5,138 nt of DNA, from the NCBI GenBank assembly GCA_043780595.1, contig JAYWCL010000145.1, positions 1-5,138 on the forward strand. The letters run 5' to 3'. This document shows positions 1 to 5,138 of this stretch, one piece after another (position 1 is the stretch's first letter; each line of letters starts with the position of its first letter). The stretch comes from Limnoglobus sp043780595. GTDB lineage: Bacteria; Planctomycetota; Planctomycetia; Gemmatales; Gemmataceae. The notes beneath the pieces are model-generated. The model saw nothing but the letters and a program-made list of their open reading frames with translations. It was not told the DNA's origin and did not search any database. The position numbers were made by a program, and so were the translations under genes.

Positions 1-84
1 AAGCGTAAGTCTGCTAGTACCTTCGAGTTACTGGCCGATCCGAGCAAGCTCAACTACAGAGTGGAAACGCCCGCAAACGCTTAA
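1..84 (+). CDS. 3' end of an unidentified protein gene (partial)
   Basis: Frame 1 is open from the left edge to a TAA at 82-84 and encodes the last 27 residues of a protein. They begin KRKSASTFELLADPSK and end in VETPANA, a mixed, polar, plausible soluble C-terminus. No motif identifies the family. The gene converges on the minus-strand gene whose stop is at 104-106, leaving only 19 bases between the two stop codons. I see no hairpin with a T-run in that gap, so neither gene has an obvious intrinsic terminator there. The call rests on an open frame reaching the edge, natural residue composition and a tidy tail-to-tail arrangement. A chance open frame of this length cannot be excluded. Confidence 0.5.
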   Translation, partial: KRKSASTFELLADPSKLNYRVETPANA

Positions 85-103
85 CTTGATGCTAATGGGG
101 AAC

Positions 104-556
104 TCACTTCGCCAACCCAACTGGCGTTAGTGGAATCGGGTACGGCAAACCGCTCGAATTCGTTGGCGATGCGGACGATTGCGGTGCGTACTCGGCGGGG
201 GGCGGTAGTTCGTTTCCTGGCGATGCCGCCCCGCCGGTAGGGTAGCCTGTCGGGGCGCTGAAGATCGGCGCAGACGTCATGCCGGTCGGTATCGTTTGCG
301 GGTAGGTTGCGAAGCCGGAACTGATCGGGGCGCTGTTGTAATACGGCTGCGGAACGATCGGCATCGTTGCCATGGCGTTGCCGGAGTAGCGCGGTTGCTG
401 TGTCATTTGGCCTTGGGGAAAGCCCGCACTTCGCGATGTCGGCGTGTCGCAGCGTTCCCGGCAACTGCTAAACCGCGATCGCTCAGCGCAGGATCGGCAG
501 CCCGAATTGCTGGCGAGAATGGCGATGCCGAGAATACTCCACCACAATCGGCTCAT
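104..556 (-). CDS. small exported Cys/Pro-rich protein, probable lipoprotein
   Basis: The product has 150 residues and no enzyme motif I recognise. The start is an ATG with a GAGG Shine-Dalgarno (566-569) nine bases upstream. The N-terminus MSRLWWSILGIAILASNSGC is a short signal peptide: one Arg, a hydrophobic core, then Cys20 preceded by Ser-Gly. This resembles a lipobox, but position -3 is Asn where Leu is usual, so lipidation is likely and not certain. A cysteine cluster follows (C20, C23, C33, C37). From about residue 45 to the end the chain is low complexity, rich in Pro, Ser, Thr, Gly, Tyr and Gln, and probably disordered. I infer a secreted or membrane-tethered protein of the cell envelope; such short proteins are common in planctomycetes. 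The gene lies downstream of the protease gene on the same strand, but a strong terminator separates them, so it probably has its own promoter. Confidence 0.72.
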   Translation of the reverse strand: MSRLWWSILGIAILASNSGCRSCAERSRFSSCRERCDTPTSRSAGFPQGQMTQQPRYSGNAMATMPIVPQPYYNSAPISSGFATYPQTIPTGMTSAPIFSAPTGYPTGGAASPGNELPPPAEYAPQSSASPTNSSGLPYPIPLTPVGLAK

Positions 557-596
557 GATTTTTGACCTCGTTTGCGAACGTGTCGGTTCGCCAGAT

Positions 597-618
597 TCAG
601 AACTTTAATTAATTCTGA
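597..618. promoter_or_regulatory. AT-rich dyad upstream of the small exported protein gene
   Basis: TCAGAA (597-602) and TTCTGA (613-618) are perfect inverted 6-mers around a 10-base core, CTTTAATTAA. The site lies about 40 bases upstream of the start codon at 556, in an otherwise GC-rich gap. It could be an operator or part of a promoter. I found no well-spaced -35/-10 pair here, so the role is inferred only from position and symmetry. Confidence 0.25.
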
Positions 619-652
619 CAGTCGGGGAAATCATTCCAAGCCGAGATCGCGC

Positions 653-686
653 ATAAAAATACCCGCCAGGGATTCCCCAGCGGGTA
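653..686 (-). terminator. intrinsic terminator of the protease gene
   Basis: On the minus strand the sequence TACCCGC (686-680) pairs with GCGGGTA (666-660). A further GGG/CCC pairing (669-671 with 675-677) sits inside, and the stem is followed at once by ATTTTTAT (660-653). A GC-rich stem plus a U-run, 44 bases after the stop codon of the protease gene (731-733), is a textbook Rho-independent terminator. It should largely uncouple the protease gene from the small exported protein gene downstream. Confidence 0.8.
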
Positions 687-730
687 CACTCATCGAATTC
701 CGCACAGCTTCGCTGGCCGTTGCAACCGGA

Positions 731-3367
731 TTAACCGGCTTTCTTTGCCGTGCCGACGCCCTTTGCCACGATTTCCTTCTTGAGGTAATCGAGCGCCGCG
801 TCGAGTTGGCGGTCCTTGAACGGCGCTTTCGCGGCCTTCTGTGGCGTGACGGCCTTACCGATGTGCTCCTTGTCGTAGAGCAATTCGCCGAGATCCTGAC
901 GTTCTTCGCGGGTGATCTTGACTTCGTAGCCCTTGGTCGGCGACACGCCCCACTCATCCTCGGGCTTGCCCGTCGTGCTTCGCTTGTCGATGTTGCGGCC
1001 GAGCGGCGGGAAGTATCGCGCCGTCGTCAGTTTGAACACGCCGCCCGTCGTATCGAACGGGTCGACGGTTTGCACGCTGCCTTTACCGTAGCTGCGTTCG
1101 CCGACGACGACCGCTCGATCGTAATCTTGCAGCACGGCAGAGACGATCTCCGATGCACTCGCACTGCCACCGTTAACGAGGCACGCCATCGGAAACTTCG
1201 ACTTGTTGAAGTTCAGGTCGGGTTCGCCGGAGTCGTAGTGTTTGTCTTCCTTGCCGACTCGTGGTGTCACCCTCAAAAGTAAGCCGCTCTCGATGAACAT
1301 GTCGGAAATCAGCAACGCACCTGGCAGCGTGCCGCCTGGGTTGAAACGCAGGTCGAGTACGAAGCCCTTGATACCCTGGCGGGTGAGCTTCTGCATTGCG
1401 GCATGGAGCTCGGCAGCGGTGCGCGGGCCGAACTGGCTGAGGTAGACGTAGCCGATTTTGTTCTCTTCATCGAGCATGAAATCCCAGTTGTCCTTCTCGG
1501 CTCGCTTCACCCCGAAGACGGTTTCGAGCGAGACGCGACCGCGTTCGATGTCGAGCACGATCGGTTCCTTGACGCCTTCGCGTTCGATGACGATCGTGAT
1601 CGGGATTCCCGGTTTGCCGAGGATGATCTCGATTGCTTTGTCGGTCTTGATGCCGCGCATCGAAACGACTTTCGGCGCATCGGCGGGGAGTGACTTGCCT
1701 TCGGGATCGACTTCGCGGCGAACTTCGACAATCAGATCGCCCGCCTTGACGCCGGCCTTGTAAGCGGGGCTGCCTTTGATCGGCGAGACGACGAGTAAGC
1801 CATCGCGGGCGAGGTCGCGGCGAATGTGAATGCCGATGCCGCTGAACTGCGACTTGAGTCGGCTTTCTTCGCGCTTCATCGTTTCTTTGTCGAAGTAGCG
1901 CGTGTGCGGGTCGCCGATACTTTCGGCCATCATGCCAAGCGCGATGTCGGCATCTTTTTGATTGTCGAGGTCTTCGCGTTTGCCGAGTTGCGTGCGTGCG
2001 GTCATCAGCAAGTTCTTCAGTGCATCGGCATCGAGCGTCTTGGCGGTCTTGAGGATCGCTTCGATGTCCGCAGGAATCGGCTCTTCGATCCGGCGATACA
2101 ATCCGCGAATCGCACCCGCAACGAGATCGCCTTCGTTGAGGACTTTGACGTACTTTACCTTGAGCGTTTCGGCCGCGAGTTCGACGACTTGCGTGAAGGT
2201 GGCGGCATCCTTCGCGGGCAGCACCATTGCCTCGGCGAGTTTCGCCCGGCTGGCGAGAAACTCTTCCATGCTCAGCTTCGCGTCGATGAGTTCCTGATAC
2301 TTCTTCCGCAGTTCTTGATGGTTTTTCAATACCGGCATGCGGCTGAGTAACTTCACGCCTTCTTCAACTGCGTCCTTCGGCAACGTACCGGCTTTTGCGA
2401 GTGCGTCAAATGCTGCGAGGCGTTTCAACGAAGTCGGATAGGCAGCGGGGTTATGCGTAACAGCGTAGTGGCTGTTCGTGGCCCCTGCCGCGATCGGAAT
2501 CGCTTCCTTCTCGCTGACCGTTTTGCCGAGGATGCGGGCCTGCGTCGTGATTTCCTTGTCGAGATATCTGGTGAGTTCGTCGATGCAAATCAAGCCATCG
2601 GGTTCGTAGCCTTCCACATCGGCTGCGCCTCTGAGTCCCGCGACGACCGTGGCCGTGAACAACCCGCCATCGCCCTTCATGATCGGATCGTTGCCGGGGA
2701 GGTTCGATAGCACGACGACTTTATCGCGAACGGGTGCTTCTTCTTCGTCTTTGTCTTCGGGTGTTGTGCCGTAAATCGCGCCGAACAGCGAGAACGCATT
2801 CGGTTCGGCGATAATCTCCTTCCCGGCGTCGTAACCTTTGAAGTGTATGTCGAGGAATGCACAAAGTTTTTGCGATTTCACTTCCTTAAGTTCGGTCGCG
2901 AGATCCTCTCCGAGCACGCCGTTCTTCGCACGGTCCGTTACCGTCGATTCATTGGCGAAGAACGCGAATTTGTCGATACCCACGGGGCAGCCACGGCCGT
3001 AGAGGCCGATCAGCAGCAGGTCGTCTTTGCCCGTTTTGGCGACGGCCTGATGCACGGCAGCAATGATGTTTTCGCGAGTCGCAACTTTGCTACCGCGCTT
3101 CGCATCGGCAACCGACGTCAGCAGAATGATGCGATCTGCCGGGATGCCGAGATACTTGGCATCGGCGAGCAGATCGTACATTGCCTTGGCGTCGACATCG
3201 GCCGATGGCCGCGGTTGGATCGCCTTATCGTCGAACTGGCTGACGCCGACGATCACGGCAAACGGCCCCTGCGTTTTCGGAGGGGCAACAACCTCGGCTG
3301 CAACGAGGGGAACATCGCAGGCAACGAGAGCCGCGAGCGAGAGGAAAAGCGAGGCAAAACGTTTCAT
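731..3367 (-). CDS. S41 C-terminal processing protease with N-terminal degenerate caspase-like domain
   Basis: The product is an exported serine endoprotease of the Tsp/CtpA type, 878 residues from the start used here. Residues 1-24 are a signal peptide: MKR, a hydrophobic core, then LVAC (Cys17, possible lipobox) and VAA before Glu25 (possible signal peptidase I site). Residues about 35-305 match the caspase-like (peptidase C14) fold: FAVIVGVSQF at the start, an ILLTS strand, and GDGGLFTATVV plus an EL..YL motif near the end. Both catalytic positions are changed: GHG reads G-R-G (Arg125), and D-x-C-x-x-G reads DIHFKG (His175). A Lys/Glu-rich helical region follows (about 310-485). The PDZ domain (about 508-605) has the binding-loop sequence SGIGI. 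The S41 core (about 637-805) has DLRFNPGG (672-679), catalytic Ser737 in GGSASASE, Lys762 in YGKGS and Gln766, all spaced as in Tsp (25 and 4 residues). The protease is therefore probably active while the caspase part is not. An alternative ATG lies at 3376, and an upstream one at 3400. The substrate is unknown. Confidence 0.93.
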   Translation of the reverse strand: MKRFASLFLSLAALVACDVPLVAAEVVAPPKTQGPFAVIVGVSQFDDKAIQPRPSADVDAKAMYDLLADAKYLGIPADRIILLTSVADAKRGSKVATRENIIAAVHQAVAKTGKDDLLLIGLYGRGCPVGIDKFAFFANESTVTDRAKNGVLGEDLATELKEVKSQKLCAFLDIHFKGYDAGKEIIAEPNAFSLFGAIYGTTPEDKDEEEAPVRDKVVVLSNLPGNDPIMKGDGGLFTATVVAGLRGAADVEGYEPDGLICIDELTRYLDKEITTQARILGKTVSEKEAIPIAAGATNSHYAVTHNPAAYPTSLKRLAAFDALAKAGTLPKDAVEEGVKLLSRMPVLKNHQELRKKYQELIDAKLSMEEFLASRAKLAEAMVLPAKDAATFTQVVELAAETLKVKYVKVLNEGDLVAGAIRGLYRRIEEPIPADIEAILKTAKTLDADALKNLLMTARTQLGKREDLDNQKDADIALGMMAESIGDPHTRYFDKETMKREESRLKSQFSGIGIHIRRDLARDGLLVVSPIKGSPAYKAGVKAGDLIVEVRREVDPEGKSLPADAPKVVSMRGIKTDKAIEIILGKPGIPITIVIEREGVKEPIVLDIERGRVSLETVFGVKRAEKDNWDFMLDEENKIGYVYLSQFGPRTAAELHAAMQKLTRQGIKGFVLDLRFNPGGTLPGALLISDMFIESGLLLRVTPRVGKEDKHYDSGEPDLNFNKSKFPMACLVNGGSASASEIVSAVLQDYDRAVVVGERSYGKGSVQTVDPFDTTGGVFKLTTARYFPPLGRNIDKRSTTGKPEDEWGVSPTKGYEVKITREERQDLGELLYDKEHIGKAVTPQKAAKAPFKDRQLDAALDYLKKEIVAKGVGTAKKAG

Positions 3368-3378
3368 GGCCGTCATGG

Positions 3379-3383
3379 TCCTT
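3379..3383 (-). promoter_or_regulatory. ribosome binding site of the protease gene (decides start)
   Basis: On the minus strand AAGGA lies 11 bases before the ATG at 3367 but only 2 bases before the in-frame ATG at 3376. The ATG further upstream at 3400 lies before this site and cannot use it. The spacing favours 3367, which also puts MKR directly before the hydrophobic core of the signal peptide. The 3376 start would add only MTA and changes nothing functional. Confidence 0.55.
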
Positions 3384-3476
3384 TCTGGACACCACCGCAT
3401 TCGATGATGCGAACAATTCTATTCTGGCGAAGTTACGCGAGCGCCGTCAACCCTGAATGAGATTTAAGAGAGCTGG

Positions 3477-3615
3477 CACCCAGGGGTACGACGTAAGACG
3501 TCTCACCCTGGGCTATGAGATGAAACCCCGTTGGGGTAGATGCATAGGCAATTCTTACCCCAACGGGGTTCAATCCTATAGCCCAGGGTTAGACGCTTCG
3601 TCGTACCCCTGGGTG
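3477..3615. repeat. 139-bp nested palindromic element (MITE/REP-like)
   Basis: Three inverted pairs are nested in perfect order. Arm A (3477-3493) pairs with 3599-3615 over 17 of 17 bases. Arm B, ACCCTGGGCTAT (3505-3516), pairs with 3578-3589 over 12 of 12. Arm C, AACCCCGTTGGGGTA (3524-3538), pairs with 3556-3570 over 15 of 15. The spacers are 11/9 and 7/7 bases, around a 17-base loop (3539-3555). Arm C is also self-complementary (ACCCC/GGGGT). As RNA or single-stranded DNA this would make a long cruciform. It contains no transposase and is most likely a dispersed non-autonomous element. From memory, plus-strand translations containing MKPRWG, as seen here, recur in spurious planctomycete ORFs; I have not checked this. 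The element covers the 3' end of the aminotransferase gene and part of the gap before the protease gene. Confidence 0.88.
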
Positions 3616-4730
3616 TACTTGTTGCTCGCGAGTCGGTTTAGCACTTCGATCCCGCGATCTAGCGTTTCGTCTTTCGCGGCGTAGCTAATGCGAAAGTGGC
3701 TATCGCGTTTGCTGAACACGCCACCCGGAATGATGAGTAGCGAGTTCTTCACCGCCTCGCTCACGAACTCGGTGCCGGTGCCCCACGGTGCTTTCGGGAA
3801 CAAGTAAAACGCACCGCCCGGCGCGTTGAACTCAAAGCGGTCGCGGAGGCCTGCACAAATCCGATCGCGTTTCTGTTTGTAGTCCGCGACGATACCGGTC
3901 ACGTCGAAATCCATCGCGGCAATCCCTGCATATTGGACGATACTCGGCGCACAAACAAACGTGAATTGTTGAAGTTTCATCATTTCGTCGACGATCGCCT
4001 TCGGGCCGTGCGCGAAGCCTAGCCGCCAGCCGGTCATGCCGTAGGTTTTGCCGTAACCTTCGATCACGAGCACATTTTCGCTGTGGCTCGCGGGGCTTTG
4101 TGGGGTTTCGTCGTAGTGGAAGGCACGATAAATCTCGTCGCTGAGCAGCAGCACGCCGTGCTTGTCGGCAATCGCCGCGAGTGCCTTTTGCACGTCCGGC
4201 GATACCGTCGCCCCCGTCGGGTTCGACGGCGAACAGAGCAGAATGACTTTGGTTTTGGCGGTAATTGCCGCCTCAATTTTATCCGGATCGATGCGGAAAT
4301 CGGGGTAGGTATCAACGTAGACCGATTTTCCGCCGACGAGCGTGACGAGGTGCGGGTAACTCACGAAGTACGGGTCGGGGATAATCACTTCATCGCCAGG
4401 GTTGACGACCGCCATCATCGCCAGCAACAACCCGCCACTCGTGCCACTCGTGATGATGACATCGCGATCCGCATGGCCGTAACGCAGCTTCAAATCCGCA
4501 AGTATCCGCTCGCGCAATTCCGATACACCCTGCGTAACGGTGTAGCCGTTCAGGTTGCGATCGATCGCGTCTTTCGCCGCATTCTTGATCGCATCCGGCA
4601 CCGGAAAGTGCGGCTGCCCGATACTCAGATTGATCGGATCTTTCAACGACCGACCGAGTTCGAAGACCTTACGAATCCCCGAAACTTCGATCTGTTTCGT
4701 GCGGTCCGCAATCAGGTGGGAAGTCGACAC
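3576..4730 (-). CDS. class I/II PLP-dependent aminotransferase (aspartate aminotransferase-like)
   Basis: A cytosolic fold-type I aminotransferase of 384 residues that should move an amino group between an amino acid and a 2-oxo acid through pyridoxal phosphate. Landmarks in order are: NLSIGQPHFPVP (34-45); GYTVTQG (62-68); SGTSGG (95-100), cofactor phosphate site; SNPTG with Asn170; DEIYR with Asp198, which pairs with the pyridine nitrogen, and Tyr201; Lys228 in YGKTYGMTGWRLGF, the Schiff-base lysine; Arg236, eight residues later, at the phosphate; and Arg347 in FRISYA, which binds the substrate carboxylate. All key residues are present. The substrate is most likely aspartate or another dicarboxylic/aromatic amino acid, but sequence alone does not settle it, so no symbol is given. 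The start is GTG (4728-4730) with GAGG (4741-4744) ten bases upstream, and there is no suitable in-frame ATG near it. The family fold ends near residue 368. The tail from about residue 373, and the TAG stop, lie inside the palindromic repeat at 3477-3615. Confidence 0.94.
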   Translation of the reverse strand: MSTSHLIADRTKQIEVSGIRKVFELGRSLKDPINLSIGQPHFPVPDAIKNAAKDAIDRNLNGYTVTQGVSELRERILADLKLRYGHADRDVIITSGTSGGLLLAMMAVVNPGDEVIIPDPYFVSYPHLVTLVGGKSVYVDTYPDFRIDPDKIEAAITAKTKVILLCSPSNPTGATVSPDVQKALAAIADKHGVLLLSDEIYRAFHYDETPQSPASHSENVLVIEGYGKTYGMTGWRLGFAHGPKAIVDEMMKLQQFTFVCAPSIVQYAGIAAMDFDVTGIVADYKQKRDRICAGLRDRFEFNAPGGAFYLFPKAPWGTGTEFVSEAVKNSLLIIPGGVFSKRDSHFRISYAAKDETLDRGIEVLNRLASNKYTQGYDEASNPGL

Positions 4731-4748
4731 GTGTTCTTTGCCTCATAG

Positions 4749-4800
4749 TTGTCAGCTATCAGCGATCAGTTGTCAGCCAGAAAGAGCTTACAGTTGTCAG
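4749..4800. repeat. heptamer repeat in the aminotransferase leader
   Basis: TCAG recurs at exactly 7-base intervals (4752, 4759, 4766, 4773), giving four units of the form NNNTCAG; the first and last are both TTGTCAG. A fifth TTGTCAG stands apart at 4794-4800. Viewed as longer units, AGTTGTCAGC occurs three times (4747-4756, 4768-4777, 4792-4801). On the minus strand the units read CTGANNN. They lie between the TATAAT box and the ribosome binding site of the aminotransferase gene, so they would be in its 5' leader if that box is used. It may be a dispersed short tandem repeat, like the heptamer repeats known from cyanobacteria, or a regulatory site. Confidence 0.7.
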
Positions 4801-4802
4801 CG

Positions 4803-4808
4803 ATTATA
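4803..4808 (-). promoter_or_regulatory. candidate -10 box for the aminotransferase gene
   Basis: The minus strand reads TATAAT, a perfect sigma-70 type -10 hexamer, about 72 bases upstream of the GTG start. At 17 bases further upstream the hexamer is GTATCA, which matches TTGACA at only three positions, so the -35 is poor. The predicted transcript would start near 4796 and carry the heptamer repeats in its leader. Confidence 0.35.
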
Positions 4809-4872
4809 CTTCACGCGGCAGAGAATGATACCTTTTCAGATCGTACAACTTATCAATTTTTTTCTTATTCTG

Positions 4873-5051
4873 GTAGCCGCAGGTCTTTAGCCTGCGCGGG
4901 GCAGTCACACTCGAAAACCAGTCGTGGCGAGTCTTCGAGACGCGACGCAATCCGCCATAACGGTCATCCGGGCGCACGAACCGTCGTGTTTCGAAGACTC
5001 ACCACGACCCTCAATCGTTGCCGGTGGAAAACGCAGGCTAAGGCGTCCGGC
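4873..5051. repeat. inverted-repeat element of about 180 bp
   Basis: The outer arms match around TTAGCCTGCG (4887-4896) and CGCAGGCTAA (5032-5041), 10 of 10 bases. Imperfect similarity continues outwards (GGTAGCCGCAGG on the left, GGCGTCCGGC on the right). Inside, GTCGTGGCGAGTCTTCGA (4921-4938) pairs with 4991-5008 over 17 of 18 bases. The left arm also has its own small hairpin (CGCAGG 4878-4883 with CCTGCG 4891-4896). No transposase gene is present. I read this as a second MITE- or REP-like dispersed element, unrelated in sequence to the one at 3477-3615. The outer limits are approximate. Confidence 0.65.
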
Positions 5052-5138
5052 ATGTCATGATTTACCTGTTTTGGGGGGTGGATGACGATGTCGTACTTGG
5101 GTAGAGTCGCAGAACGCTCCAGTCGCGCTTCGATCGGC
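4964..5138 (-). CDS. possible 3' end of an unidentified minus-strand gene (partial)
   Basis: The minus-strand frame with its first full codon at 5137-5135 is open to a TGA at 4964-4966, giving 57 residues. The first part, including RSATLPKYDIVIHPPKQV, has the look of real protein, and the run TAC GAC ATC GTC ATC CAC CCC has the codon style of the other genes here. The last 29 or so residues lie within the inverted-repeat element and are Arg/Val-rich, so they probably come from that element. No family is recognised. A competing reading is a plus-strand start at 5082-5084 (ATG after GGGGGGTGG), open to the right edge and beginning MTMSYLGRVAERSS. With only about 60 to 90 bases outside the repeat I cannot decide firmly between them. 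Confidence 0.38.
   Translation of the reverse strand, partial: PIEARLERSATLPKYDIVIHPPKQVNHDMPDALACVFHRQRLRVVVSLRNTTVRAPG

Noticed and set aside
572..1282. 236-residue plus-strand open frame, antisense to the protease gene
   Set aside because: It lies mostly opposite the strongly supported S41 domain and crosses its terminator. The composition is Arg/Val/Phe-rich, as expected for the antisense of GC-rich coding sequence, and no domain is visible.
1826..2350. 174-residue plus-strand open frame
   Set aside because: Antisense shadow of the helical and PDZ part of the protease, with no recognisable motif or independent start signal.
3416..3450. Possible promoter of the protease gene: TTGACG (3450-3445) and TAGAAT (3421-3416) on the minus strand
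   Set aside because: The two hexamers are 23 bases apart, too far for a sigma-70 promoter, and neither has a good partner at 16-18 bases.
2843..3460. 205-residue plus-strand open frame
   Set aside because: Antisense to the caspase-like domain and signal peptide; the composition is that of a shadow frame.
3457..3684. 75-residue plus-strand frame containing MKPRWG
   Set aside because: It is the translation of the palindromic element plus antisense aminotransferase sequence, not a gene.
4083..4748. 221-residue plus-strand open frame
   Set aside because: Fully opposite the conserved core of the aminotransferase; Arg/Val/His-rich with no motif.
4749..4800. CRISPR-like array
   Set aside because: The repeats are only 7-10 bases long, directly tandem or irregularly spaced, without unique spacers of constant length or any cas gene.
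4749..5060. 103-residue plus-strand frame across the upstream region of the aminotransferase
   Set aside because: It runs through the heptamer array and the inverted-repeat element, has no ribosome binding site and no protein-like composition.

Overview
The window looks like a piece of a moderately GC-rich bacterial chromosome, most probably from a member of the Planctomycetota. The reasons are the fusion of a caspase-like domain to an S41 (C-terminal processing) protease, a short Cys/Pro-rich secreted protein of planctomycete style, and long palindromic intergenic repeats of a kind I associate with that phylum. The assignment is inference from style and memory, not from a search.

Layout, left to right. 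The end of an unidentified plus-strand gene (1-84) meets, tail to tail, a minus-strand gene for a 150-residue exported, probably lipid-anchored, low-complexity protein (104-556). Next comes a large minus-strand gene (731-3367) whose product has a signal peptide, a caspase-like domain, a helical region, a PDZ domain and an S41 serine protease domain. A good intrinsic terminator (653-686) follows it. Upstream of that gene is a 139-bp nested palindrome (3477-3615), which overlaps the 3' end of a minus-strand class I/II PLP-dependent aminotransferase gene (3576-4730, GTG start). The aminotransferase leader holds a 7-bp-period repeat (4749-4776, extra unit at 4794-4800) and a TATAAT box. A second, roughly 180-bp inverted-repeat element (4873-5051) follows. 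A minus-strand reading frame entering from the right edge seems to end inside it.

The most interesting points are two. First, in the protease the caspase-like domain has lost both catalytic residues (Arg in place of His, His in place of Cys), while the S41 Ser/Lys/Gln set is intact. This suggests a pseudo-caspase acting as a sensing or binding module on an envelope protease. Second, dispersed palindromic elements appear to have supplied the stop codon and last residues of one gene, and possibly of a second. The complete genes show no obvious shared pathway: the aminotransferase is central amino-acid metabolism, and the other two act in the cell envelope.
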